Assembly: GCA_003160635.1 (NCBI GenBank)
Contig: PMLV01000137.1
Location: forward strand, 1-52,003
Source: Acidimicrobiaceae bacterium
GTDB lineage: Bacteria; Actinomycetota; Acidimicrobiia; Acidimicrobiales; RAAP-2
Direction of reading: 5' to 3'
Length of the DNA: 52,003 nt
Below the pieces are notes generated by a model, which ran no database searches, was not told where the DNA came from, and saw only the letters and a program-made list of their open reading frames with translations. Numbering within the stretch: position 1 is the first letter of the stretch; the number at the start of each line of letters is the position of its first letter. This document shows positions 8,897-17,241 of the stretch, in pieces. A program made the translations under genes and the position numbers.

Positions 8897-9282
8897 GTCT
8901 GCGGGCTCCTAGATCAATATGCTCTGGGACCGAAAGGTCACCTGGGATACTGGGGGGCGATCGCGATCTACCGTGTCAGAGGTTACGACCGGCCCCGGCG
9001 AGGCGCGATCCGCAGTCGGACAGGACAATCACGTCACCCGGGCTTCCGCTGTTCCACAGCACGAAGGCCGATCGCTGCGAGGCCCCTGTCGAGTTACGTC
9101 TTCAGACGTCGGGGTAGGGGGGGCATGCATCCGGCCAAACTCGAGGGCATTCGGCCAGCCGTTACCTGCATGGAACGCCTCTTTGACGCGCATCCGCTGC
9201 GCCAGGTCGGCCGGTTGCCATCCGTCGACCAGCTCTCCTCCTTGCAGGTCGACAGGATGGCGATCTGGGGGGTGAGGCCATT
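8897..9282. other. Intergenic stretch without a supported gene
   Basis: No reading frame here carries recognisable homology on either strand. The 5' leader of the P450 lies at the left end. The right end runs into the tail of the SDR relic. A minus-strand frame at about 9094-9270 has no family features. Confidence 0.5.
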
Positions 9283-9622
9283 GACGGCGCCGTACATGGA
9301 GCTTCCATCCTTGGCCTTTAGGGCGAACGGCGGCCCTGGGGGCTGCCCGCCACTGAAGCTCGTCAGATTGAGAATCCAGCCGCGACCACGCTCCCGCATG
9401 CCGGGAAGTACCTGCGACATGAGCAGCCACGGGGCCCACAGATTTAACGCTTCTTATGTCCGCGCCACCGCGTCCACCGGCGGGGTCGCCGAGGTCTGCC
9501 GGCATTACCAGGACTTGGCCGCCAAGTTCCTCGATCATCGGTGCTGTCTCCTGCAGACCTTCGGTCGAGCGGGCAGTGATCCCAACCTTGGCCCCCTCGC
9601 CGGCTAAGCCAGCCTCGTCTCG
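9283..9622 (-). pseudogene. SDR dehydrogenase relic
   Basis: Minus-strand pieces in different frames match one SDR. GLAGEGAKVGITARSTEGLQ then MIEELGG and MPADLGD come from 9622 to about 9484. After a frame change and a loss of about 60 codons, LNLWAPWLLMSQVLPGM continues through ILNLTSFSGG to MYGAV at about 9283. The TGxxxGxG loop, the NNAG motif and the C-terminal third are missing. The sequence is a deleted, frameshifted remnant between the P450 and the TauD gene. Confidence 0.7.
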
Positions 9623-9739
9623 CGGCCAAGTGCGGAGAATTTTCGGCACCACTCTGCCCCAGCAGGGATAGCGTTGGCAGAACAGTTCGGGACTGCGAGG
9701 GACGGATTTCAGCGACGCACGTGATAGGAGGGCATTCGG

Positions 9740-10621
9740 ATGACTGCGCTGACGGTAAAAGATCTCAATCCAGCGTCGGGCGCCGAGGTGTCGGGGCTCG
9801 AGCCGAAGCAGCCTCTCGACGAAGAAACGATCCGGGTGCTGCGTGACCTCTTCGACAAACGAGGGGCCCTCGTATTTCGGAACCTGGACATCGACGAGAG
9901 TTTTCAGCGCTACCTCGTGTACACCCTGATTGGCGAAGAGCCGCCGGCGACGGCGGGACCCGATGTGGACGGCGAGCCGCCACCTTCGTTCTTCGTGTCG
10001 AACCGGGAGGAGGGTGGCGGTGCGCCTTATGGCCGGCTGCTCTACCACTGCGACGCGATGTGGGCCGAGCGCCCACAGCCGGTCATATCTCTGTACGGAG
10101 TTCAGGTCGAGCAGCCGAGCGTGCCCACGATGTTCATCAATATGGGCTACGGATGGGACACGCTGCCCGAGCATCTCCGGACCAGCGTCGAGGGTCTCCA
10201 GGCTCGTCACGGTTTCGACCACAGCTATCCCAACCGGGGCGGCGACGAGAACGTCATCGACTCCTACTACGAAGAGCCTCGCTCGACGGTAACTCCGGTA
10301 GTTCATCACCATCCGCGCACCGGTCGGACCCTGCTCTATGTCTCACAGCAGGCCACCATCGAGATCCTCGGGCTGAGCCCGGAGGACAACGAAGAGACGC
10401 TCGAAGTCCTGTTCGACCATCTCTACAACTCGCCCGGTGTGCTCCGCCACGAATGGCAGGAAGGCGATCTGGTCGTGTGGGACAACCGGCTCCTCCAACA
10501 CGCACGCGGTACGGTCGATCTCGAAGGACCGGCCCGCACGCTTAGGAAGGTGGTGGGACCGATGTTCCTCTCCGAGGCCGAACGGGTAAGGCCAACGTTT
10601 AGCAAAGTCTCGGGCACCTGA
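9740..10621 (+). CDS. TauD/TfdA-family Fe(II)/2-oxoglutarate dioxygenase
   Basis: This 293-residue protein has the facial triad HxD...H at His103-x-Asp105 (YHCDAMW) and His254 (WDNRLLQHARG). The 2-oxoglutarate-binding Arg is probably Arg266 (ARTLRKV). The family hydroxylates unactivated carbons, often leading to C-S, C-O or C-N cleavage. It shares long identical runs with the enzymes at 30312 and 47543 (GVQVE-P-S-P, HPRTGR-LLYVSQQ) but little with the one at 40189, so there are two subfamilies here. It converges on the SDR at 10749. A weak GGCCC/GGGCC hairpin lies at 10629-10647. Confidence 0.9.
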   Translation: MTALTVKDLNPASGAEVSGLEPKQPLDEETIRVLRDLFDKRGALVFRNLDIDESFQRYLVYTLIGEEPPATAGPDVDGEPPPSFFVSNREEGGGAPYGRLLYHCDAMWAERPQPVISLYGVQVEQPSVPTMFINMGYGWDTLPEHLRTSVEGLQARHGFDHSYPNRGGDENVIDSYYEEPRSTVTPVVHHHPRTGRTLLYVSQQATIEILGLSPEDNEETLEVLFDHLYNSPGVLRHEWQEGDLVVWDNRLLQHARGTVDLEGPARTLRKVVGPMFLSEAERVRPTFSKVSGT

Positions 10622-10748
10622 TCACTTCGGCCCTGCGTCAACGGGCCTGACCACAAAGAAACCGGGTGCGGTCCTACGCACACGCGCCGAGACCCCGAAT
10701 CGAGTTCCCCTCAGGCCCCCACTATCTGGGAAACGCTGGCGTGCTCGG

Positions 10749-11513
10749 TCAGGGTCGCATGCAGCGGCCACCGTCGATGTTGAACGTGTCGCCGGTGAGG
10801 TAGTGGGCTCCCTCTGAGGCAAGGAACACGACGAGCGCCCCGGCGTCGTTCTCCGGGTCCCCCAGCCGACCGAGAGGAATATTGGCCAACGAGTGCTTGT
10901 AGTGCTCCGGGTTGGCGTCGAAGAATTCCTTGGACCCCTCGGTGAGCATGCCCGGGATGATGCAATTGACCGTGATGTTGTACTGAGCCCATTCCCGAGC
11001 CGCGGTACGGGTTAACGCCCGGTTGGCTTCCTTAGCCGCGTTGTAGCCCACCATTCCGACGTTACCCAGCAGACCCGCTTGCGAGGCGAAATTGACGACG
11101 GTACCCTGCGCCTCCTTCAGAAAAGGAAAACACGCCTTCATGTAGCGGAACGATGCCAGGAACCCGGTGTCGATCCCGTTCATAACGTCGGCCACGGTCT
11201 GGTCCTCGATATTGATACCTGTGACGGCACTCTGCGCGTTGTTGATCAGGACGTCGATACGTCCAAAGGCATCTACGGTCTTGCGCACCGCATCGTTCAC
11301 TTCCTCATCCTTGGTGCCGTCGGCCATTAGGGCGAGATGCCGCGCCCCTTCGATCTTGTCGAACTCCGCGCTCGTCTCATTCAGCGTCTCTTGTCGGATA
11401 TCGGTGATGGCAACTGCCGCACCAGCTTTGAGGAGGGCCGTCGCCATTCCCTTGCCGATACCACGCGCCGCCCCGGTGACGATCGCGACCTTCCCCTCCA
11501 ACTCGATTCCCAC
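10749..11513 (-). CDS. SDR family oxidoreductase
   Basis: A 254-residue classical SDR with TGAARGIG at 13-20, NNAQ at 91-94, Ser144 and Tyr157-x3-Lys161 (YNAAK). The C-terminus is NIDGGRCMRP. The start is a GTG at 11513 placed 7 nt after GAGGAGGGG; upstream residues in the same frame look like leader sequence. It is divergent from the P450 at 11736 across 222 bp that contain a perfect TATAC-CCT-GTATA dyad. Confidence 0.88.
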   Translation of the reverse strand: MGIELEGKVAIVTGAARGIGKGMATALLKAGAAVAITDIRQETLNETSAEFDKIEGARHLALMADGTKDEEVNDAVRKTVDAFGRIDVLINNAQSAVTGINIEDQTVADVMNGIDTGFLASFRYMKACFPFLKEAQGTVVNFASQAGLLGNVGMVGYNAAKEANRALTRTAAREWAQYNITVNCIIPGMLTEGSKEFFDANPEHYKHSLANIPLGRLGDPENDAGALVVFLASEGAHYLTGDTFNIDGGRCMRP

Positions 11514-11555
11514 TCGTCTTCCCCTCCTCAACCTTAGGACACCCACGCTGGGAGC

Positions 11556-11568
11556 TATACCCTGTATA
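11556..11568. promoter_or_regulatory. Perfect dyad TATAC-N3-GTATA between divergent genes
   Basis: TATACCCTGTATA is a perfect 5-bp inverted repeat with a 3-bp centre. It lies 43 bp upstream of the SDR start and 168 bp upstream of the P450 start. Similar 13-mers sit upstream of the StrR-like regulator and of the amidohydrolase at 33924. It may be an operator or an overlapping -10 region. Confidence 0.45.
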
Positions 11569-11735
11569 CTGCACAAACATTGGGTAGACCGCAACAAGCA
11601 ATCTCGCTGAGAACCTGTGCGACGTTTCATTCGTCGGCCCATCCCGACCTAGAGCGAGCTGGGCAGGTGGCCGAGGCGAAGAGGGGGACAGCCCGCCCTG
11701 AAACTCCGCTCGCTTATTGCAGAAAGGTGTGGAGT

Positions 11736-12914
11736 GTGACTACGACGTCAGCCGATGTGATCTACAACCCCTACGACCACGAGACCATCCTGAACCCGCA
11801 TCCGCTCTTCCGTAGGATGCGGGAGGTAGCGCCGCTCTTCTACAGCGAGGAGTTCGACTTCTACGCGATCAGTCGATTCGAAGACATCGAGCGCACGCTG
11901 TTGAACCGGGACGTGTTCATCTCCCGGAAGGGCGTCACGCTCGACATATTGAAATCAGACATGGAAATCCCCAAGGGGACGGTGATATTCGAGGATCCCC
12001 CCGAGCACAGCATTCACCGCGCCCTTCTGTCACGCATGTTCACCCCCAAGGGGGTGTCCTCCCTCGAGGAGGGCGTCAGGCGTCTGTGTGCCTCTCTCCT
12101 GGATCCTCTGGTCGGAGCCGGCGGCTTCGACTTCGTCGGCGACCTGGGCATGCTGGTACCGATGAAGGTCATAGGCATGCTGGTGGGCATCCCGGAGTCC
12201 GACCAGGAATCGGTTCGGGACCATTTCTATGGGCAGCGGTCATCGGACCCGACCACTTCGAACTCCCTGTCGGGTGACATCTTCGGCGATTACATCGATT
12301 GGCGGGCGGACCATCCGTCCGACGACATCATGTCCCAGCTGCTGTATACAGAGTTCGAGGATGAAACCGGAGTCAGGCGCCGGTTGACCCGTGAAGAGCT
12401 TCTGGCCTACGTCAACATCGTGGCGGCGGCCGGGAACGAGACCACGCGCCTGCTGATCGGCTGGACCGGCCTGTTGCTGGCTCAGAACCCCGATCAGCGC
12501 CGGCTGCTGGTCGAGAACCCAGCTCTGATTCGCAATGCAATCGAGGAAAGCCTGCGTTGCGAGCCCAATACGTTGCAGAACTGCAGATTCGTAGCTCGAG
12601 ACGTCGAGATCTGCGGCCAGTTGGTCCCCGAAGGCAGCATTCTGGCGACCCTGACGCCATCGGGAAATCGCGATGACCGACTCTTCGACGATCCCGACCG
12701 GTTCGACGTCACGCGGAAGATAGACCGGCACCTGTCCTTTGGCTTCGGATCCCATTACTGCCTCGGCCAGGCCCTAGCCAGGCTCGAGGGCCGCGTCGTC
12801 TTCGAGGAGGTCCTCAAGCGCTTCCCGCAGTGGGATGTGGATCTCGACGGGTCCAAGTTCATGTACTTCGCCGACCAGCGGGGCTACGAATCACTTCCGG
12901 TCAGCATCCCCTGA
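11736..12914 (+). CDS. Cytochrome P450 (complete)
   Basis: A 392-residue bacterial P450. It has an AAAGNETT I-helix, EESLR as ExxR, an intact NRDDRLFDDPDRFDVTR meander, and the haem loop SFGFGSHYCLG with Cys342. The GTG at 11736 was chosen over earlier in-frame codons because the protein family begins here and AGAAAGG lies about 8 nt upstream. It is a close paralogue of the P450 at 7754. The Rieske ferredoxin 108 bp downstream on the same strand is a plausible electron donor. Substrate unknown. Confidence 0.9.
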   Translation: MTTTSADVIYNPYDHETILNPHPLFRRMREVAPLFYSEEFDFYAISRFEDIERTLLNRDVFISRKGVTLDILKSDMEIPKGTVIFEDPPEHSIHRALLSRMFTPKGVSSLEEGVRRLCASLLDPLVGAGGFDFVGDLGMLVPMKVIGMLVGIPESDQESVRDHFYGQRSSDPTTSNSLSGDIFGDYIDWRADHPSDDIMSQLLYTEFEDETGVRRRLTREELLAYVNIVAAAGNETTRLLIGWTGLLLAQNPDQRRLLVENPALIRNAIEESLRCEPNTLQNCRFVARDVEICGQLVPEGSILATLTPSGNRDDRLFDDPDRFDVTRKIDRHLSFGFGSHYCLGQALARLEGRVVFEEVLKRFPQWDVDLDGSKFMYFADQRGYESLPVSIP

Positions 12915-13021
12915 CCGGCCCGGTCGCAACGCCCGATGGCACTGAATCTCACCGAGCGCTTCGACCTCGTGCACCCGTCCGACTTCGCCGACGATCAGGA
13001 CGATCCGTACAGTGGTTGTCT

Positions 13022-13348
13022 ATGGCTCTGACGAAGGTGTGCGAAGCCAATGATCTGGCCAAGGGTCAGATGGCCGCTTTTTTCGTCGAAGGGTGGGAGG
13101 TCCTGGTCATCCGAGACGACCGGGGAGACCTCCATGCCATGGATGGCATCTGTCCGCACGAGGAGTATCCGCTGATTTACGGCGAACTCGACGAGGACGT
13201 ACTTGTCTGTGCCGGCCATTCGTGGTGTTTCGATGTGACCACCGGGGACGGCCTGACCCAGCCGGGGTGTCGGTTGGCGAAGTACCACGTCGAGGTCCAG
13301 GGAACAGAGATCTACGTCGACCGCGACCGCGAGCCGACGGCAGGCTGA
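13022..13348 (+). CDS. Rieske [2Fe-2S] ferredoxin
   Basis: A 108-residue Rieske-type ferredoxin. Its cluster ligands are Cys44-x-His46 (CPHE) and Cys63-x2-His66 (CAGH) with 16 residues between the pairs, as in small oxygenase ferredoxins. The second motif is followed by SWCFD. ATG 13022 has only a weak ribosome site. Placement directly after a P450 suggests an electron-transfer role; a partner reductase is not in the window. It converges on the SnoaL-like gene with 1 bp between the stops. Confidence 0.88.
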   Translation: MALTKVCEANDLAKGQMAAFFVEGWEVLVIRDDRGDLHAMDGICPHEEYPLIYGELDEDVLVCAGHSWCFDVTTGDGLTQPGCRLAKYHVEVQGTEIYVDRDREPTAG

Positions 13349-13349
13349 T

Positions 13350-13838
13350 CTACGAGTCGAGGATGGCGCCCCTGCGGAGCGCTTCACGCACCGACTCTCG
13401 CATCCACGGCGTGGCCCCCTGACCGAAGCGCTTGAAGGTCTTGTGCCGGATCCGCCATCCGCTCTCGGTCCTCACGACCACGTCGGTGTACACCCCTTCG
13501 AAGAACTGGAAGTCGGGGATCGGGAATATTCCCTTCGACCGGACGATCACCTCATCGGGGGAGACGTCGTTGACGACGCTCGTCACGATCATGTGCTGAA
13601 TGGGGTGGACGTAGAGGTCCCGGAAGGCCTCGACGATTTCTTGACGTCCCTTGATCGGGGCGAAACCTCGCGGTGGGTCGTGGTCGTGATCCCGGGAGTC
13701 GAACACGGCGTCGTCGGTGAACACCTGCTCAAAGCCGTCCCAGTCCCGATCGTCGACGACGAAGCCGTAACGGCCAACCACGTCGAGGATCGACAACGTG
13801 TCCTCCGCGGATCGGCGATATTCAGAATGGGTAGTCAT
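13350..13838 (-). CDS. SnoaL-like / NTF2-superfamily protein
   Basis: A 162-residue single-domain protein with the family pattern ILDVVGRYGFVVDDRDWDGF, then FTDDAVFD, a central HMIVTSVVNDV strand, and GWRIRHKTFKRF near the end. GAGGAGGG lies 5 nt upstream of ATG 13838. It may be a dehydratase or isomerase, or a non-catalytic binding protein. It is related in layout but not closely identical to the one at 1397. Confidence 0.8.
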   Translation of the reverse strand: MTTHSEYRRSAEDTLSILDVVGRYGFVVDDRDWDGFEQVFTDDAVFDSRDHDHDPPRGFAPIKGRQEIVEAFRDLYVHPIQHMIVTSVVNDVSPDEVIVRSKGIFPIPDFQFFEGVYTDVVVRTESGWRIRHKTFKRFGQGATPWMRESVREALRRGAILDS

Positions 13839-13871
13839 ATGCCCTCCTCTTCACCCCTCGACGGAGAGCCC

Positions 13872-14106
13872 TCAGTTGTGGGGTACTTCGTTGAAGGGAA
13901 TGTCCCGGTCGGCCGACGGCTCCCTCGGAAGCCCCATAACCCGCTCCCTCACGTTGTTGCGCTGGACATCGGAGGTGCCGGCGGCGATCGTCGTCTCTGA
14001 GGGAGTGAAGCTAGTCCAACCGCTCGCTTTCCTCGGGATGATCTGGACTCCACGTGACCGCACGCTCCCGGCCAGTCGCAGAGCCCGCTCCGACGCTCTC
14101 TGAGCA
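13872..14106 (-). pseudogene. Acyl-CoA dehydrogenase C-terminal relic
   Basis: The minus strand ends with TIAAGTSDVQRNNVRERVMG and LPREP, the hallmark end of acyl-CoA dehydrogenases that contacts FAD. Upstream only about 40 codons remain open (ASERALRLAGSVRSRGVQII), and no start or FAD domain is present. It is a 3' fragment left after loss of most of the gene. Confidence 0.75.
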
Positions 14107-14179
14107 AGGATGCCATTTCCACACCCTCATCGGCCCTGAGACCCCGAGCGGAGACCAAGGAGTGACTGGACGCCTCGCT

Positions 14180-14210
14180 TTGAGATTCGACTCCCACATA
14201 CTGATTAAAT
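14180..14210 (+). promoter_or_regulatory. Candidate promoter for a leaderless SDR mRNA
   Basis: TTGAGA at 14180-14185 and TTAAAT at 14205-14210 are spaced 19 bp. Only 7 bp separate the -10-like hexamer from the ATG at 14218, and no ribosome site is visible. That geometry fits the leaderless transcripts common in actinobacteria. The TGATTAAATCA palindrome at 14202-14212 overlaps the -10 and could be an operator. Confidence 0.35.
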
Positions 14211-14217
14211 CAAACAT

Positions 14218-15030
14218 ATGTCTGACGAGACCTCGATTTTCTCCCTCCAAGGTGCGGTTGCCGTCGTCACGGGGGCCACGAGGGGAATCGGGCGGGCGAC
14301 AGCCGATGCGCTCGGGCGGGCCGGGGCGGACGTCGTGGTCGTGGGAAGAAGCACGCGGGACCGTCCTGACAAGTTCGCGGCGGGAACGCTCGAGGATGTG
14401 GTGGAGGAGTTGGCCGCGGATGGGGTTCAAGCGCTCGGCGTGCAGGCCGATCTGACCCTGGCCGAGCAGGTGGACGACGTTGTTGCCAAGACGCTGGAGT
14501 GGCGCGGCAGGTGCGACGTCCTAGTCAACAACGTGGCGTACGCCTCTAACGGACCGATCCTCGGTGTCCCGTCGCACCGCTGGCACTTCGGGTTCCAGGC
14601 TCAGGTGGTGACACCTCTCCAACTGTGTCAGGGCTTCGTTCCCGGGATGCTGGAGCGGGAACAAGGACGGGTGCTCAACGTCGGAAGCCGGGCCGCTTCG
14701 GTGCTCCTGCCGAACATGGGCCTGTACGGGGTCACCAAGCTGGCCGGGGAGCGGATGATCGAGTTCCTCGACTTCGAGTGGAGCGGTCGTGGTGTCTCGT
14801 TCAACACGTTCCGAATAGACAAGATCGTCCCGACCGACGCCTATCGGCTCGCCCTCGAGCGGCAGGGGGAGGACGTGGCCAGGGGAGGCCTGGACAAGGA
14901 TGACATGGTGAGCACTCAGGAATGCGGCGAAATCATCGAGTGGATGCTGACCAGACCGTCCTCCTGGTCGGGACAGTCGATCGAGATCCAGGAGGCACGC
15001 GATCTGCAGGCCGTTCAGGCCCGAACATGA
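14218..15030 (+). CDS. SDR family oxidoreductase
   Basis: A 270-residue SDR with TGATRGIG at 18-25, NNVA at 104-107, Ser157 and Tyr170-x3-Lys174 (YGVTK). The usual C-terminal DGG segment is replaced by GQSIEIQEAR, so the end is atypical. It starts at ATG 14218 without a Shine-Dalgarno site. It is followed after 34 bp by the MDR alcohol dehydrogenase on the same strand and probably leads that operon. Confidence 0.87.
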   Translation: MSDETSIFSLQGAVAVVTGATRGIGRATADALGRAGADVVVVGRSTRDRPDKFAAGTLEDVVEELAADGVQALGVQADLTLAEQVDDVVAKTLEWRGRCDVLVNNVAYASNGPILGVPSHRWHFGFQAQVVTPLQLCQGFVPGMLEREQGRVLNVGSRAASVLLPNMGLYGVTKLAGERMIEFLDFEWSGRGVSFNTFRIDKIVPTDAYRLALERQGEDVARGGLDKDDMVSTQECGEIIEWMLTRPSSWSGQSIEIQEARDLQAVQART

Positions 15031-15034
15031 GGCA

Positions 15035-15049
15035 GCCGGTTACACCGGC
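15035..15049. repeat. Short hairpin between SDR and MDR genes
   Basis: GCCGGT-TAC-ACCGGC forms a perfect 6-bp stem 5 bp after the SDR stop codon. There is no T-run, so it is more likely a processing or pausing hairpin than a terminator. Confidence 0.25.
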
Positions 15050-15064
15050 CCGTACCTTCTCAAC

Positions 15065-16132
15065 ATGAGAGCGGCCGTACTTCGACAGGGTCGGGTGGAG
15101 GTTCGGGAGACCGACGAGCCGCAACCCGGTCCGAGTGAGTTGCTCCTGCGCACCCTGAGCACCGGTATATGCGCATCGGACGTCCACTTCATGGATCACC
15201 CGGACGTCGGCCGTGAGGACCCGTCCGGCCAATCACTGTATGACGAGAACCGCGACATCATTTTGGGGCACGAATTCGTTGGTGAGGTGATCGGCCACGG
15301 ACCGGGCTGTACCGACCAGTTCCCGGTCGGTACCCGGGTGACGTCGATCTCGATGCGACTCGTCGACGGGGGCCCTGCGATTCGGATCATCGGGCAGCAT
15401 CCTGAAGCCCAAGGGAGTTTCGCCGAGCGCATCGTCGTATCCGAGGAGTTCGCCCGTCCGGTGGCGGAGGGGGTGGCCGACGACGCCATCGCGGTGGTCG
15501 ATGCATTCGCGGTCGGCGAGTTCTACGTGGAGAAGTCCAAGATCCGGCCCGGAGTGATCCCGATCGTCATTGGGGCCGGTGCCGTCGGGCTCTCGGCCGT
15601 GGCGGCGCTGGCGGCTCGGAACGTGCACCCAATAGTCGTTTCGGACCGCCGCGCTGAGCGGCGGGAGCTGGCCCGATCGTTCGGCGCAGACGTGCTCGTC
15701 GATGCCAACACCACGTCGTCCCCCTTTGGAGCCTGGCGGAACGCAGCAAACGCCGCGGGTATCCGCAAGCCTCCCACCGTGTTCGAGTGCGTGGGTGCAG
15801 CGGGCCTGATGCAGAACCTGATCGATTCCTGCGAACCGGGCACCCGGATCTACGCCGCCGGCGGTTGGTACACGAACGACACAATCAACGTGACAGCTGC
15901 GTCGAAGAAGGGCCTGATGATCCAGTTCGGCGGCGGCCCCAGGACGGTCGACTGGGACCGCACGCTCGAGGCGGTATGCACAGGCCGCCTGGACCCTCTG
16001 CCAAGCGTCGGTCGGGTGATTGCCCTCGACGATGTGCCTGCAGCCCTCGACGAGGTGAGGCGGGCCCAGGGACCGCCGCGCATCGTGGTGCACCCGAACG
16101 GCGACGCCGTACGCAGCGACGCCCGAACATGA
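15065..16132 (+). CDS. Zinc-type MDR alcohol dehydrogenase
   Basis: A 355-residue medium-chain dehydrogenase. Catalytic-zinc residues are Cys36 (GICASD) and His69-Glu70 (GHE), and the Rossmann motif GAGAVG is at 170-175. The four-Cys structural-zinc loop typical of class I enzymes is absent. Its stop overlaps the start of the next gene (ATGA), so translation is coupled. It probably oxidises an alcohol or reduces a carbonyl with NAD(P). The gene is bounded by a 12-bp direct repeat, GCCCGAACATGA, at 15019-15030 and 16121-16132. Confidence 0.88.
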   Translation: MRAAVLRQGRVEVRETDEPQPGPSELLLRTLSTGICASDVHFMDHPDVGREDPSGQSLYDENRDIILGHEFVGEVIGHGPGCTDQFPVGTRVTSISMRLVDGGPAIRIIGQHPEAQGSFAERIVVSEEFARPVAEGVADDAIAVVDAFAVGEFYVEKSKIRPGVIPIVIGAGAVGLSAVAALAARNVHPIVVSDRRAERRELARSFGADVLVDANTTSSPFGAWRNAANAAGIRKPPTVFECVGAAGLMQNLIDSCEPGTRIYAAGGWYTNDTINVTAASKKGLMIQFGGGPRTVDWDRTLEAVCTGRLDPLPSVGRVIALDDVPAALDEVRRAQGPPRIVVHPNGDAVRSDART

Positions 16133-17241
16133 CGTATCGCGTCGCCCTGTGGGGTACCGGTTGGGCGGGCCGGCAGGCGATTCCCGGCATATTGGAGCAC
16201 CCTGATCTGGAGTTGGCCGGGACCTACGTGACCAGCCCTGACAAGGACGGGCGCGACGTCGGCGAGTTGGCCGGTATCTCACCCATAGGTCTGCTTGCCA
16301 CCTCTGACGCCGATCGGATCATGGACCTCGGGGTCGACTGTCATCTGGTGATGCTGCTCGGTCACCGTCCCCGAACCGTTGCCGCAGTAGTCGACCGGAT
16401 CTGCGCCATTCTCGAAGCTGGGCAGAACGTCAGCCAGACCTCAATCGTGCCGCTTTACTATCCGAAGTACGCCCCCGTTGCGATGCGCGAGCAGGTGGAG
16501 GCGGCGTGTCGGAGTGGCGGCTCGAGGTGTTACGGAACCGGGGTGTTTCCAGGCGTCATGAGTGACGTCATACCGATGGCGTTGCTCGCCGGATGCGAGC
16601 GGGTCGATCGGATCCGGATCACCGAGATGCTCAACTACCTCGAGTACTACGGAGCGGACGAGGCGAGACTGAGCGGTATCGGCGACTCACTCGAATCCGG
16701 TCTGGAACGGGCTCGTCGCGTCGCCGCCGGCACGAAGGATCTGGTGAGTGCCGCCATCCTTCACCTGGCCGAGCGGCTGGGGGTGCAGATCGACGAGATC
16801 CGCACCGGCGGCGTAGACGTGGCCCCGGCACAGCAACGGGTGCAGGTCGAGAGCCTGATCATCGAACCGGGGACAGTGGGCGCGGTGCGTCACATCACCG
16901 AGGGTCACGCCGGCGGGAGATCGGTGATCGAACTGCAATTCGTCACCCGCTACGACAATGCGGCGGGGCCGGACTGGCCGGCACCAGAGGGGTCGCGTAC
17001 CGGCTGCTACCGGATCGAGGTCGAGGGTTCTCTCTCCATCGGCTGCGACCTGAACCTTGTGGGCCACCGCAAGAGCTCGACCCAGACCAGGGGGTTCGCC
17101 AGCGAGAGCCCTCAGCTCGGCGCCTACATCATGACGACCGCACCGGCGATCAACGCAGTGCCGTTCCTATGCGAGGCGGAGCCTGGGCTCTACGGTTCGA
17201 TGGATCTCGACCGGGGTCACGACCTCCACGTGATCAGGTAG
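16129..17241 (+). CDS. DapB-N-like NAD(P)-dependent oxidoreductase
   Basis: A 370-residue protein that starts with a Rossmann fold, GTGWAG at 9-14, of the dihydrodipicolinate-reductase N-terminal type. The rest resembles proteins annotated as NAD(P)H-dependent amine dehydrogenase family, with CYGTGVFPGVMSD in the middle. The reaction is unknown; reduction or oxidation of a keto or imine intermediate is plausible. Its start overlaps the MDR stop by 4 bp. Its 3' end overlaps the convergent acyl-CoA dehydrogenase gene by 8 bp. Confidence 0.78.
   Translation: MTYRVALWGTGWAGRQAIPGILEHPDLELAGTYVTSPDKDGRDVGELAGISPIGLLATSDADRIMDLGVDCHLVMLLGHRPRTVAAVVDRICAILEAGQNVSQTSIVPLYYPKYAPVAMREQVEAACRSGGSRCYGTGVFPGVMSDVIPMALLAGCERVDRIRITEMLNYLEYYGADEARLSGIGDSLESGLERARRVAAGTKDLVSAAILHLAERLGVQIDEIRTGGVDVAPAQQRVQVESLIIEPGTVGAVRHITEGHAGGRSVIELQFVTRYDNAAGPDWPAPEGSRTGCYRIEVEGSLSIGCDLNLVGHRKSSTQTRGFASESPQLGAYIMTTAPAINAVPFLCEAEPGLYGSMDLDRGHDLHVIR

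Noticed and set aside
7799..9607. 602-codon open frame on the plus strand opposite the P450
   Set aside because: It has no family motif and mirrors the codon pattern of the minus-strand P450, whose catalytic motifs are clear.
9029..10312. 427-codon minus-strand open frame opposite the TauD gene
   Set aside because: Its first half is antisense to an enzyme with an intact HxD...H triad. Only the part at 9484-9622 has SDR homology and it is reported as a relic.
10629..10647. GGCCC/GGGCC hairpin after the TauD gene as a terminator
   Set aside because: A 5-bp stem with a 9-nt loop and no T-run is too weak to call.
12345..12357. TGTATACAGAG inside the P450 gene as a further TATAC dyad
   Set aside because: It lies in conserved coding sequence and lacks the N3-GTATA half.
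12936..13031. 31-codon ORF (MALNLTERFDLV...) overlapping the Rieske start
   Set aside because: It overlaps the next gene, has no ribosome site and resembles no known leader peptide. It could be real but is not supported.
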